Below, in pieces: positions 9,715 to 19,413 of a stretch of 64,000 nucleotides of DNA. Every line of letters starts with the position of its first letter. The first letter of the stretch is position 1. Source of the DNA: WJKG01 sp964627305 (GTDB lineage Bacteria; Zixibacteria; MSB-5A5; GN15; FEB-12). The notes beneath the pieces are model-generated. The model saw only the letters and a list, made by a program, of their open reading frames with translations. It made no database searches and was not told the origin of the DNA. Position numbers and translations under genes: made by a program. The stretch spans positions 496,001-560,000 of the forward strand of contig CAZVHP010000001.1 in the NCBI GenBank assembly GCA_964627305.1, written 5' to 3'.

Positions 9715-10680
9715 ATGGGTGCGCGCTCTTCCAGTTGCTGGGCTCTCGCCATTCTCTTATCCGTTCTCCTGGCCGGTTGCGGCGGCGCCCCCGGACCCGG
9801 GGCCGAACAGGCCACAACACCGTTGCCGGCAGCCATCATCGTGGAACGCATCATCGAGGGCGAGATACTCAGCACCCGCCTCTCCAAACCATGGGGCCTC
9901 GCCGCTGCCGATGATGGCCGCCTCTATGCCACCGATCTCGGCAACAACCGCCTCATCGTCTTCGACAAGAGCCTCAACGCTGTCCGCGATGTCGGCGGCT
10001 TCGGATCTGCCGAAGGCTTCTTCAATCGACCCACCTTCGTCGCCACCGACCGGAACCTGAACATCCTCGTCACCGATGAAGGCAACCGCCGCCTGTGTCG
10101 CTTCAACTCCCAGTTGCTGTTTGTCGAGGCGGTCGCCTTCTATGATGAAGATGATCCGCTCAAATTCGGCTTCCCCTCAGGAATCGCCGTGACCGCCTTT
10201 GGCGAGATGTGGGTAGGCGACCGCGAAAACGACCGCATCGCCGTATTCAGTAACGTCGGTCGCTTCAACCGCTTCATCGGCAACTTCGGCTACTCCGGCG
10301 GACAGGTCGTCAGCCCCGAGGCCATCCGCATCATGCCGCATAACCGGTTCCTTGTCTGCGATGCCGGCAACGGACGCCTCGCCCTCTATGACGAGTACGG
10401 CAACTTCGAACGCGAACTCATCGACGATCTGCTCGAATACCCCATTGCCGCCACCCCTGACGGCAACCGCTGGTGGGTCCTCGATGGCGCCACCGGACGC
10501 ATTGTCCTCATCACGCAGAAAGGAGAGGTGCTCTACGAAGTCGCCGGACAATTGATGGGAACTCCGCGCCCACTGCGTCGCCCCAGCGACATCGCCGTCC
10601 TCCCCAACGACCGCCTCGCTATCGCCGACACCGGCAACGATCGCATTGTCATCTGCAAGATCATCCGCGAACAGGAGTAG
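9715..10680 (+). CDS. NHL-repeat lipoprotein
   Basis: A type II signal peptide ends in the lipobox LLAGC (Cys22), so the protein is probably lipid-anchored in the envelope. Residues about 55-315 are NHL-type propeller repeats: KPWGLAAADDGRLYATDLGN, RPTFVATDRNLNILVTDEGN, FPSGIAVTAFGEMWVGDREN, RPSDIAVLPNDRLAIADTGN, each with the D-x-GN-R turn. Such six-bladed propellers usually bind proteins or glycans; no catalytic motif is evident. It lies in the run of envelope genes between the DUF5683-like pair and the giant beta protein. Confidence 0.8.
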   Translation: MGARSSSCWALAILLSVLLAGCGGAPGPGAEQATTPLPAAIIVERIIEGEILSTRLSKPWGLAAADDGRLYATDLGNNRLIVFDKSLNAVRDVGGFGSAEGFFNRPTFVATDRNLNILVTDEGNRRLCRFNSQLLFVEAVAFYDEDDPLKFGFPSGIAVTAFGEMWVGDRENDRIAVFSNVGRFNRFIGNFGYSGGQVVSPEAIRIMPHNRFLVCDAGNGRLALYDEYGNFERELIDDLLEYPIAATPDGNRWWVLDGATGRIVLITQKGEVLYEVAGQLMGTPRPLRRPSDIAVLPNDRLAIADTGNDRIVICKIIREQE

Positions 10681-10686
10681 CCCCCG

Positions 10687-13600
10687 GTGTGGCCCCCTCG
10701 GTCAACAGGCGCCGCCATTGTTGTCGTAGTACTCCTCTGTCTGTTCCTGTCAGCCCCGGCCAGGGCCGCCTCGGTCCGCTCCATCTTCATCGAAGATGAC
10801 ATCCCCGACCTGCTGTTTGTCGGCTCCCACTTCATCTTCGAGAACTCCGACACCGCCTGGCTTAACTCCCGAATGCTCCGACCAGACATCGACTACCGCT
10901 TCGACAACACCCTCGGCGCCTTTGACCTGCGAACCCTCCCACGCACCAGCACCGACACCCTGCTCATCGTCTATCACCCGCTCCCCCGGTGGGTGCCGCG
11001 CCTCACCCGCCCTCCCGCTGTTGATGATGATCCCGACCATACGCCGCCGCCTGACCGGCTCCCCGCAGGCACCCGCCCGCCCGGGCCACCGGCCGCCACC
11101 GATATCAGCATCTCCGGCGCCAAGTCCTTTCGCTTCACCAGCGCTTCACGCGGCAACTCCCAGTTCAACCAGACTCTGGACATGTCCATTTTCGGCGACC
11201 TCGCCCCCGGCGTGACCATCTCCGGCAGCATCTCTGATCGCGGCTACGATCCCGTGTATGGCACCGCCAACAGCCGCCTCGATGAACTCGACAAGGTCAA
11301 TCTCAGTCTAACATCCCCCCATGTCTCTGCCCAGATCGGCGACCTTACCACCACCCCCTTTCAAACCGCTCGCTTCGCACGAACACGACGCATATCCGGC
11401 GTCACCGCCGCCTACCACGACGAGCACCTTACCATCAGTGCCCTCGCTGCCCGCCCCAAAGGACGTTTCACCACCGTCCGCTTTCAGGGAGCCGACAACG
11501 TCCAGGGTCCCTATACCATAACCCGCGAAGGTCCTCCGGCACCAATCGTCCCCGGCTCCGAAACCGTCTGGCTCGATGGTCGCAAGCTCGAACGCGGTGG
11601 CAACAATGACTATACTATGGATTATCCCGCCGGTCGCATCACCTTCACGGCCGACCATCCCATTGACAGCCGCAGCCGCATCGAGATCGACTTCGAACCG
11701 CAAGCTACCGCCTATCGAGCCGAGCTCTACTCGGCCGCCGCCAGTACCGCCTGGCGCGACTCCGCCATCACCCTCTCTGTCACCTTCACCCGCGACGGCG
11801 ATGACTCCCGCCAACCACTTGTCGGCAGCCTCTCCGATACTGATCTTGATCTGCTCCGGCAGATCGGCGACTCCACCGAACGCGCCGTCCGGTCCGGCAT
11901 CACACCCGACACCAACGGGGCCTGGGTTCTCGAGACCGACAGCCTCCCCGATTCCGTTTTTACCTATGTCGGAGCAGGGGGGGGAAACTACTCCGTTCAG
12001 TTCAGCTTCGTCGGCGCCGGCAATGGCGCCTATCGCTTCCTCGGCGGACAGGAGTTCCGCTACGTCGGCGTCGGCCGCGGTGACTACGCCCCCGTCATCA
12101 CCCTGCAGGCCCCCGAGCGACTGGACCTGACCACCATGCACCTCACACTCGCCCCGGAGCACCTGGGCATCCTCGCAGCCTCCGTCGAGTACTCCTCACG
12201 TGACCGCAACCTGCTCTCGGACCTCGATGATACCGACAACTCCGCCTCGTTGCTCGAGATCACCTACAACTACAACTGGATGTGGAAAACACAGAGCAGC
12301 ATTGCGCTGCGCACCCGCATACTCGAACCCGGCTTCGCCAATCAGAGCCGCCTCGACAGCGCCGATTTCTCTCGACGCTTCCTCGCACCCATTGGCGACT
12401 CCGACCTCCTGAACACGACCCAGCGTCTGCACGAGGGACGCATTGCACTTGCCCCCGCTGCCTCTGTGGAACTGACCCCGGCCTATGCCCGCCTTGAATA
12501 CGATAACCACTATGTTGCCGACCGCATCGAGACCAGGCTCGCGGTCAAACCGACTGATCACACCGCCTTCACCACTTTGGCCTGTCTTGTCCGCTCCGAC
12601 CGCGACTCCGCCAACACGAATTCATCCGGACGCGTCGACGGCATCACTTCCGGCGCCGCCGCCGACTTCGCCCGCCGGGGAAGCCTCAACCTGCGCCACG
12701 AGTACGACCGCCGCGAACACGACTACCATGGTACCACCCGAGGCACCCGTCTGAATGCCGTCACATCAGCGTGGCAACTGTCGCCGCTCACGCTCAGCGC
12801 CGAGTACTACACCGAGGATACCCTCACCGCCCGCAGCACCGATCACCCTGACCTCGAGCCATCCCCCGACTGGCGCAACAACCTCGACCGCCTCCGCCTG
12901 ACAACCCGTGCCAATGGCGCCCTGCGCAAACTAACCTATGACCTCCGCCTGACTTGGCAGCAGGTTACCCGGCATTCGTTCACCGACCGAACCGGCTACG
13001 AAGAATCCTCGCTCCTCGCCCGACTTGGCAGTGCCTTCCGCGATCCCGCGCGCCGACTCAGCCTCGATACCGACTACATCATCTCCGAGGAAACCCGCAA
13101 CGCCCGCGGGCTTGCCTTCCTCGAGGTCGAACCCGGCACCGGCGACTACATTCTCGAGGAGGGCCGCTACATTCCCGACCCCGAGGGCAACTTCATCCGC
13201 GTCGAGGAGCTCCTCTCCGACACCGAACGCGTCCGTCGCGGCGAGAAATCCTTCCACTTCAGCCGTCAATGGCAGCCCTTCACCCTTCGCTTCGACTCCC
13301 GTATCGAGGAGGAACTCCTCGCCGACGGTCACCGTGCCTGGTGGTGGGTCGTTCCGTTCCTCTCTGACCCCGACCAACCGTACCTGTACTACCTCCGCCG
13401 CTACGATACCGAACTGCGCGCCATCCCCATCGGCGGCATCCATCTCGCCACCGTCAAGTGGCAGGACACCCGCTCCGTCCGACGCATCGGCGGCGTGGAT
13501 CGCGCCAGTCACACCCGTACTCTCGGCCTCTTGCTCAAACAGCGCGCCCGGCAGTGGTTCCTCGAACAGGAGGCCGAACGCTTCGACACCCGCCGCGACG

Positions 13601-14013
13601 ACTACTACAACAGCGGCGCTGACATCACCGGCTACCAACTCTCCGCACGGGCCCGCCGCCTGAATGCCCTCGGTGAGCTCTCCGGCGGCCTGCGCTACCG
13701 CCACGCCGAAAGCGGCTCGATCGACCGCATCGACCTCTACGGCCTCACCCTCGGAAGCCGCCTCCGCGTCATCTCGCGCGGGGAGTTGCGCGCCTCCGTC
13801 GAATTCTACACGCAGCAGATCCGCGGCACCGTCCGCGGCCAGGCCTACCAGTTCACGCAGAATCTCACCGGTGACCACGGTGCCACCTGGGACGCCACCG
13901 CCAACTACCACGTCAAGGGCGGCGTGCGCGCCAATCTCACCCTCCGCGGTCGCCACAGCAACGACCGCCCCGCCCGCGTCACCGTCCGAGGGGAGGTGGT
14001 CGCATCCTTCTGA
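10687..14013 (+). CDS. Giant beta-rich outer-membrane-like protein with a SprA-reminiscent motif
   Basis: GTG start followed by an Arg-containing signal peptide (VVVVLLCLFLSAPARA). The 1108 residues are almost all alternating polar/hydrophobic strand patterns rich in Arg, Asp, Tyr and Thr, and the chain ends in Phe like many outer-membrane barrels. About residues 286-330 hold a PGSETVWLDGRKLERGG segment followed by DYTMDYPAGRITF. From memory, that PGS...G...L..G...DY...G pattern also recurs in the type IX translocon SprA and in other large surface proteins. No enzyme motif was seen. The following Omp85 gene overlaps it by 4 nt, suggesting coupled expression. Function unknown; an outer-membrane channel or scaffold is only a guess. 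Confidence 0.6.
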   Translation: MWPPRSTGAAIVVVVLLCLFLSAPARAASVRSIFIEDDIPDLLFVGSHFIFENSDTAWLNSRMLRPDIDYRFDNTLGAFDLRTLPRTSTDTLLIVYHPLPRWVPRLTRPPAVDDDPDHTPPPDRLPAGTRPPGPPAATDISISGAKSFRFTSASRGNSQFNQTLDMSIFGDLAPGVTISGSISDRGYDPVYGTANSRLDELDKVNLSLTSPHVSAQIGDLTTTPFQTARFARTRRISGVTAAYHDEHLTISALAARPKGRFTTVRFQGADNVQGPYTITREGPPAPIVPGSETVWLDGRKLERGGNNDYTMDYPAGRITFTADHPIDSRSRIEIDFEPQATAYRAELYSAAASTAWRDSAITLSVTFTRDGDDSRQPLVGSLSDTDLDLLRQIGDSTERAVRSGITPDTNGAWVLETDSLPDSVFTYVGAGGGNYSVQFSFVGAGNGAYRFLGGQEFRYVGVGRGDYAPVITLQAPERLDLTTMHLTLAPEHLGILAASVEYSSRDRNLLSDLDDTDNSASLLEITYNYNWMWKTQSSIALRTRILEPGFANQSRLDSADFSRRFLAPIGDSDLLNTTQRLHEGRIALAPAASVELTPAYARLEYDNHYVADRIETRLAVKPTDHTAFTTLACLVRSDRDSANTNSSGRVDGITSGAAADFARRGSLNLRHEYDRREHDYHGTTRGTRLNAVTSAWQLSPLTLSAEYYTEDTLTARSTDHPDLEPSPDWRNNLDRLRLTTRANGALRKLTYDLRLTWQQVTRHSFTDRTGYEESSLLARLGSAFRDPARRLSLDTDYIISEETRNARGLAFLEVEPGTGDYILEEGRYIPDPEGNFIRVEELLSDTERVRRGEKSFHFSRQWQPFTLRFDSRIEEELLADGHRAWWWVVPFLSDPDQPYLYYLRRYDTELRAIPIGGIHLATVKWQDTRSVRRIGGVDRASHTRTLGLLLKQRARQWFLEQEAERFDTRRDDYYNSGADITGYQLSARARRLNALGELSGGLRYRHAESGSIDRIDLYGLTLGSRLRVISRGELRASVEFYTQQIRGTVRGQAYQFTQNLTGDHGATWDATANYHVKGGVRANLTLRGRHSNDRPARVTVRGEVVASF

Positions 14014-15635
14014 AACTGCTTCTCATACTCGTCGCGACCATCCCTGTCCCCCTTTGGTCCCAGGCCGCCGTCCTGCACCTCGACCGCTCTGTCCCATCGG
14101 CCGTCGCCGGCGACCTCCGCCGCGCCGTGCCACCCGCCTCCAATACCGAGGTTGCCACTGACTCCATACGCACTGTGCTGGAGCGCTACGGCTACCTCGA
14201 TCCTTCCATATCGCACGTCGGCGACACGCTTGTCGTCCTGCCCGGATCGCGATCCGTTCTGCGTGCGATCATCGCGGGATCCGACAGCATCACGCTGCCC
14301 AATCTGCCCTTCACACCCGACAATCTCGACACCGCCCTGACCATCGCGCTGAAACCCTCACGAGATCGCGGCCACTTCTTCGCCCGTGCCGCCATCAACC
14401 GCATCACCCGCGACAGCAATGCCATCACGCTCCATCTCTCTGTCACACCCGGCCCTGTTGCTACCGTCGCCGACCAGCAGTTCCGCGGACTCAGGCGCAC
14501 CCGTCCCGATCTCGTCCGACGCTTCCTGCCCCTTACGCCCGGAGATACGCTCACCACACGCAGCCTGACCCGCGCCGAAAGAGCCGCGCGATCCATCGGC
14601 TTCCTTCGCCTCGAAAGACCCCCGTCCGTCCGTCCCGACCCCGGCTTCACCGGAGATGCTGTCATCATCTGGCGATTCGCCGAACGCCGCCAGACCCGTC
14701 TGGAGGGCCTCGTCGGCTATGTACCCGACGACTCCAAAGCCCTCGTCTGGACTGCCGATGTCCGCCTGCTTAACCCGTTCGGCGGCGGGCGGGATCTGCG
14801 CCTGACCAGCCAGCGGCGTGATCGTGGCCGCGATATCCTCGATTTCGCCTGGCGTCAACCCGTCTTCTGGCTTGGCACCGGCACCTTCTCTGCCTCACTG
14901 GCCACCCGCGACTACCGTGAGCAGTTCTTCGAATTCCGCACCTCCGCCGGCCTGACCACCGACCTTGCCCCGGGCACAACTACTGGCCTCGATCTGACTT
15001 GGCGCACCATTCAGGATGATCTCTCGCAACGCTCCTACTCCAGCTACCAGATCGCCGCTTCACTCTCCGTCGCTGCCGTTGACCAGCCCCTCAACCCATC
15101 TGAAGGCTATCATCTCGACTGGACCGCCGCGTATCACCACCGACGTTACCAATCCGACAGCGTCGCATCAGCAGCCACCGTTGAGGTCCTCAACGATACC
15201 CGCCTGACCGCCCGTCTGGCCTTCTACCAGCCCCTGGTCGCCGGCTTCATCGGCCACCTCGCACTCGCCTGGGACGGTCTCGAAACCGCCGAGCCACTCC
15301 CGCCACTCTCCGAAATGGTCCTCGTCGGCGGTCCCGGCTCCCTGCGCGGCTACCGCACCGAGCAATTCGCCGCTATCCGCGCCGCCCGTGTCACCGTCGA
15401 GCCGCGCTGGCGTTTCGATCAGGGCGCCCTGTACGTCTTCTGCGATGGAGCCTACCTCAGTAACCGCACCCAGATTGACAACCGCGTCATCACCCGCGAA
15501 TCGTTCGAATACGGCTATGGCCTCGGCCTGCTGCTCAGCGACAGCGCCCGCCGCGTATCACTCTCCCTCGGCTGGCACCCCGGCATCGCCGTCGACCAGC
15601 CCCGCCTCGCCGTCGAACTGAGTCTCGATATATAA
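14010..15635 (+). CDS. Omp85/BamA-TamA-like outer-membrane protein, non-AUG start
   Basis: The C-terminal half is an Omp85-type barrel with the diagnostic GGPGSLRGYRTEQ (the RGY/RGF lid-loop motif) and VTVEPRWRF strands; the N-terminal part has POTRA-like segments. The first standard start codon, GTG at 14127, would remove the signal peptide. The frame runs upstream without a stop into KLLLILVATIPVPLWSQA, a convincing signal peptide, which begins at a CTG (14010) overlapping the previous TGA by 4 nt. A GGAGG at 13992-13996 precedes it; ATC at 14004 is the other candidate start. Starting at CTG gives 541 residues. The protein would insert or secrete beta proteins at the outer membrane, perhaps its giant neighbour. 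Confidence 0.75.
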   Translation: MKLLLILVATIPVPLWSQAAVLHLDRSVPSAVAGDLRRAVPPASNTEVATDSIRTVLERYGYLDPSISHVGDTLVVLPGSRSVLRAIIAGSDSITLPNLPFTPDNLDTALTIALKPSRDRGHFFARAAINRITRDSNAITLHLSVTPGPVATVADQQFRGLRRTRPDLVRRFLPLTPGDTLTTRSLTRAERAARSIGFLRLERPPSVRPDPGFTGDAVIIWRFAERRQTRLEGLVGYVPDDSKALVWTADVRLLNPFGGGRDLRLTSQRRDRGRDILDFAWRQPVFWLGTGTFSASLATRDYREQFFEFRTSAGLTTDLAPGTTTGLDLTWRTIQDDLSQRSYSSYQIAASLSVAAVDQPLNPSEGYHLDWTAAYHHRRYQSDSVASAATVEVLNDTRLTARLAFYQPLVAGFIGHLALAWDGLETAEPLPPLSEMVLVGGPGSLRGYRTEQFAAIRAARVTVEPRWRFDQGALYVFCDGAYLSNRTQIDNRVITRESFEYGYGLGLLLSDSARRVSLSLGWHPGIAVDQPRLAVELSLDI

Positions 15636-15638
15636 AAG

Positions 15639-16451
15639 TTGACGATCTCGCGTCGCAGTCTCTATCCTCAAAGCGTGAAACGGCTTTACACATCGCTCAA
15701 TCAACTCGGTGTGCCGGTCGCTCTGGTGGCCGTCGCCCTCGTCTGGATCGGCGCCCACTTCACCTGGCTGACCCTGCACCTGTACCCGGTCGTCATGTCT
15801 TCACTGGCAACGGCAGCGATTGCGCTCGCGGCGGCTCTGTTCGCCCGCTGGCAAAACGGTCCCCGTGAGAAAACCTCCCGCTTGTGGATCGCCTTCGGCC
15901 TCACGCTGAGCGGGGTAGCCCTGACCGTCACGGTCAACTTCAGCGTAACCGCGCTCGCCATTGTTGCCATCGGCGCCATCATCCTCATCGCCCGCTTTCT
16001 GCCCGAACCAGGCTTGCCGCGGACCGTTGCCCTCGCCCCTCTGGCGGCCATGCCCATCATTACCGGCGCGGCCGCTGTTGACCCCATCCTCGCCCGCGAA
16101 CTGCCCCAGGTTATCGTCGCCGCCGCCATCACCATGCTTTTCGCCCTCGTGATCGGCCTGACCGACCTCGCTCGCATCCCAACCCTCCGCCGCCCCGAAC
16201 TGCCGCAATCCGCCTGTCTGATGGCCGCCATAGCGGTGTGGTCAGTGCTCGTGCTGACCATGATCGTCTCCGTCTCCTTCGGCTGGTACGGAACCCTGTT
16301 TCGCGATCTTGCTGTCTATGCGCTTGGCCTGCCCGTAATGGGTTTGCTCATCCTCATCTGGGGCAACCCCTCCGACACCATGCTGCGCATCGGCCGCATA
16401 ACCCTCCGCGCCGGCTCACTGCTCGCTCTGGCCGCGCTGGCAACCGCATGA
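15639..16451 (+). CDS. Polytopic inner-membrane protein of unknown function
   Basis: The protein contains about eight hydrophobic segments (for example VALVAVALVWIGAHF, ALAIVAIGAIILIARFLP, AAAITMLFALVIGL, GLPVMGLLILIWG) with few charged loops. No transporter signature was recognised. The TTG start given has no good Shine-Dalgarno; a GTG at 15675 in the same frame (VKRLYTSLNQ) is an equal alternative. It lies 3 bp after the Omp85 gene and ends the envelope cluster before a 112-bp gap that precedes the bat operon. Confidence 0.55.
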   Translation: MTISRRSLYPQSVKRLYTSLNQLGVPVALVAVALVWIGAHFTWLTLHLYPVVMSSLATAAIALAAALFARWQNGPREKTSRLWIAFGLTLSGVALTVTVNFSVTALAIVAIGAIILIARFLPEPGLPRTVALAPLAAMPIITGAAAVDPILARELPQVIVAAAITMLFALVIGLTDLARIPTLRRPELPQSACLMAAIAVWSVLVLTMIVSVSFGWYGTLFRDLAVYALGLPVMGLLILIWGNPSDTMLRIGRITLRAGSLLALAALATA

Positions 16452-16563
16452 CGCCCATGATTACCGCGACCAACTCAACACAAACGGCGATGATGCCCCG
16501 ACCGGGATTTAGCCTGAAACCAATGACCCGAATACTAAGTATAAGGCAAACTGTAGGATAACA

Positions 16564-17508
16564 TTGAACTATCTGAATGACAGAACCGACTGCATGAAAC
16601 CGGTCATCGTGGCAGCAGCAACAATTCTACTGCATATCTCCGCCCCGGCGACAACCGCCGCCGCCCAGTCACCCGCCCCTGCCACTACCGAGCGCGGCAT
16701 CACTGTCGCCCAGAGAATTGCCGACCACCATATCCCTTTCGAGGATACCGTCGAATTCGAGATCTCTCTTTCGTGGCCCGGACCACAGTCAGCCTACCTG
16801 TTCGACCGCCCCCTGAATCTCGAACTCGATCATCTCAAAATCGGCCGCTTCTCTTCAACCATCTCCTCAACCGGACAGGGCGAGCAGGAAATCACTACCA
16901 AAACCTATCACTATCGCCTCCTTCCACTGGCTCCGGGTACCGCCGAAATCGAACCGGTGGCCATCAGCTACCTCGCCATGCCCGACAGCATTCGCGGTTC
17001 CCTCACCACCGAGAAAATGACCGTCGAAATAGACCGACCCATTCCGCCCCCGGAACCCGGCGACCTCAGCAGCCTCACATACTTCGGCATCGCCCTGGCC
17101 GCCCTGCTTGCCGGAGCCGTCATCATCCTTGCCCGCCGGGGGCGCTCGGAGCCAAAACCGGCCCCTCGCCTCACTCCGCGGCAGATATTCCTCCAGCAAC
17201 TCGGCATCCTGCGTGCGGACAGCGAAAACGACCTGAAACGATTCCAGGGAGGATTGTATAAATTGCTGTGTGCGTTCCTGTTCGCCGAATACAGTATCGA
17301 GGTCGGCGACAAAGAGCGCGAACAGCTCGATCAGGAACTCGCAGACAAAAGCAGCCTCGGCGACGGGCAACGCGACACCCTCCTGACCTGGCTGCTGCAG
17401 GCGCGCCAGGACAAGTTCCGCCCCGTGCCAGCCTCGCCCGGTGAAACTATCCGGCGCGAGAATGCCATCCGCGCCTTTTTCGAACGACTGCAGGATAACA
17501 AACATTAG
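16564..17508 (+). CDS. Short BatD-like membrane protein, first gene of the extended bat operon
   Basis: TTG start with AGGA five bases upstream; an ATG at 16594 (MKPVIVAAATILL) is an alternative and would start right at the signal peptide. The periplasmic part (about residues 40-165) is beta-rich with the BatD-like order of fixed-length strands and a LPLAPGTAEIEPVAISY segment. A membrane helix (YFGIALAALLAGAVIILARR) follows at about 169-193, then a cytoplasmic helical tail (PRQIFLQQLGILRADSEN). Half the size of classical BatD. It is 11 bp upstream of the MoxR gene and presumably works with it; the biochemical role is unknown. Confidence 0.65.
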   Translation: MNYLNDRTDCMKPVIVAAATILLHISAPATTAAAQSPAPATTERGITVAQRIADHHIPFEDTVEFEISLSWPGPQSAYLFDRPLNLELDHLKIGRFSSTISSTGQGEQEITTKTYHYRLLPLAPGTAEIEPVAISYLAMPDSIRGSLTTEKMTVEIDRPIPPPEPGDLSSLTYFGIALAALLAGAVIILARRGRSEPKPAPRLTPRQIFLQQLGILRADSENDLKRFQGGLYKLLCAFLFAEYSIEVGDKEREQLDQELADKSSLGDGQRDTLLTWLLQARQDKFRPVPASPGETIRRENAIRAFFERLQDNKH

Positions 17509-17519
17509 ATGGAGGACCG

Positions 17520-18509
17520 ATGGATATCGACATCCGGCACATTCAGGATCAGGTCGAACAGGAGGCCGGCTTCGTACAGCGACTCCAGGAGCAGATGCGC
17601 CAGGTCATTGTCGGCCAGCAGTATCTGGTCGAACGTCTGCTCATGGGCGTTCTCGCCGATGGCCACATCCTCATCGAGGGTGTCCCCGGCCTGGCCAAAA
17701 CGCTCTCGGTCAATACCCTCGCGCAGGCCATCCAGGCCAGATTCCAGCGCATTCAGTTCACCCCCGACCTGCTCCCCGCCGATCTGATCGGCACCATGAT
17801 CTACAACCCCCAGACCTCCGAGTTCACCGTCAAGAAGGGGCCCGTCTTTGCCAACATCATCCTTGCCGACGAAATCAACCGCGCCCCCGCCAAGGTCCAG
17901 TCCGCCCTGCTCGAGGCCATGCAGGAACGACAGGTCACCATCGGAGAGACCACCTTCCCGCTCGAACAACCCTTCCTCGTCCTGGCCACCCAGAACCCGA
18001 TCGAGCAGGAAGGCACCTACCCGCTCCCCGAGGCTCAGGTCGACCGCTTCATGATGATGCTCAAGATCAGCTACCCCACCCCGGCCGAAGAACGCGAAAT
18101 CATGGACCGCAACACCGGCGCCGCCGCTCCACCCGTCCAGCCGGTTATCACCCCGGCCGACATCGTCAAGGCCCGCACGGTCGTCCGCTCCGTCTATATC
18201 GATGACAAGGTCAAAGAGTACATTGTCAACCTCGTCTTCGCCTCCCGCGAACCCGATAAGTACGGCCTGGCCGGCATCAGGAACATGATCGCTTTCGGAG
18301 CCTCGCCTCGGGCGACCATATACCTGAACCTCGCAGCCAAAACACATGCCTTCGTCCGGGGACGCGGCTATGTCACCCCCGAGGACATCAAAGCCATCGG
18401 CCACGACATCCTCCGCCACCGTATCCTCATCACCTATGAGGCCGAGGCCGAGGATGTCACCTCCGATGACATCGTCACGAAGATATTCGATGCTGTCGAG
18501 GTCCCGTAA
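17520..18509 (+). CDS. MoxR-family AAA+ ATPase
   Basis: A textbook MoxR protein of 329 residues: Walker A GVPGLAKT (about residues 55-62), Walker B IILADEINRAP, the family signature ALLEAMQERQVTI, and the sensor-1 region FLVLATQNPIEQEGTYPLPE. A C-terminal AAA lid domain follows. MoxR ATPases act as chaperone-like assembly factors and are usually encoded with DUF58 and von Willebrand A proteins, as here. It lies at the front of the bat gene set, between a BatD-like gene and a DUF58 gene. Confidence 0.95.
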   Translation: MDIDIRHIQDQVEQEAGFVQRLQEQMRQVIVGQQYLVERLLMGVLADGHILIEGVPGLAKTLSVNTLAQAIQARFQRIQFTPDLLPADLIGTMIYNPQTSEFTVKKGPVFANIILADEINRAPAKVQSALLEAMQERQVTIGETTFPLEQPFLVLATQNPIEQEGTYPLPEAQVDRFMMMLKISYPTPAEEREIMDRNTGAAAPPVQPVITPADIVKARTVVRSVYIDDKVKEYIVNLVFASREPDKYGLAGIRNMIAFGASPRATIYLNLAAKTHAFVRGRGYVTPEDIKAIGHDILRHRILITYEAEAEDVTSDDIVTKIFDAVEVP

Positions 18510-18536
18510 GAAGCCGAATACACTAACGGTAATGCC

Positions 18537-19412
18537 ATGATCCCAGCCGATGTACTCAAACAGATCCGACGGATCGAAATCCGCACCAAACGCCTGGTCA
18601 ATGATCTGTTCTCAGGCGAATACCACTCCACCTTCAAAGGGCAGGGGATGGAGTTCGAGGAGGTCCGTCAGTACGAACCCGGCGATGATGTCCGCCTGAT
18701 CGACTGGAACGTGACCGCTCGCACCGGCTACCCCCACATAAAGAAGTTCAAGGAAGAACGCGAGCTGTCCGTTGTCCTGCTGGTCGATGCCTCCTCCTCC
18801 GGACGCTTCGGCACCAAAGAACGCTTCAAAAGCGAGATGGCCGCCGAACTCGCCGCCCTGCTGGCTTTCTCCGCCATCAAGAACAACGACAAGGTCGGCC
18901 TGATCATCTTTACCGACACCATCGAGAAATTCATCCCGCCCAAGAAGGGTCGCTCCCATGTATTGCGCATCATCCGTGAAATCCTCTACTATCAGCCGAA
19001 AGGCACAGGAACCGACATAGGCGGCGCCCTCGAATACTTCAACCGCGTCATCAAACGAAAGTCGGTTGTCTTTCTTATCAGCGACTTCCTCGGCGAGAAC
19101 TACTTCAAGCCGCTCCAGATCGCCAACAACAAGCACGACATCATCTCCGTCAAAATCACCGACCCGCGCGAAACGGTCTTCGAGAATGTCGGCCTGATCG
19201 AACTGGAGGATGCCGAAACCGGCGAAGTCTTCCTCGTCGATACCGGATCGGCCGACTTCCGGCGCGAATTCTCTGCCAAAGCCACCGAGGATGCCACCCT
19301 GCTCAAACGAGGGTTCCAGATGATCAACGTCGATTTTATCAACGTGCGCACCGATCGCTCGTACATCATACCACTGATCAACTTCTTCAAAATGAGGGAG
19401 AGGCGTCTTTAG
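18537..19412 (+). CDS. DUF58 (von Willebrand A-like) protein
   Basis: The family-specific stretch EFEEVRQYEPGDDVRLIDWN is present at about residues 38-57. It is followed by a VWA-like fold whose metal site motif is VDASSSGRFG. The 291-residue length is typical for the short cytoplasmic DUF58 proteins that accompany MoxR. It lies 27 bp after the MoxR gene and 1 bp before the next gene, so it is co-transcribed. Probable partner of the MoxR ATPase in envelope stress tolerance; no enzymatic activity is known for the family. Confidence 0.93.
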   Translation: MIPADVLKQIRRIEIRTKRLVNDLFSGEYHSTFKGQGMEFEEVRQYEPGDDVRLIDWNVTARTGYPHIKKFKEERELSVVLLVDASSSGRFGTKERFKSEMAAELAALLAFSAIKNNDKVGLIIFTDTIEKFIPPKKGRSHVLRIIREILYYQPKGTGTDIGGALEYFNRVIKRKSVVFLISDFLGENYFKPLQIANNKHDIISVKITDPRETVFENVGLIELEDAETGEVFLVDTGSADFRREFSAKATEDATLLKRGFQMINVDFINVRTDRSYIIPLINFFKMRERRL

Positions 19413-19413
19413 C

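Noticed and set aside
12931..13956. Minus-strand frame of 341 codons opposite the giant beta protein
   Set aside because: Low-complexity Gly/Ala/Val/Glu translation typical of antisense to C-rich codons.
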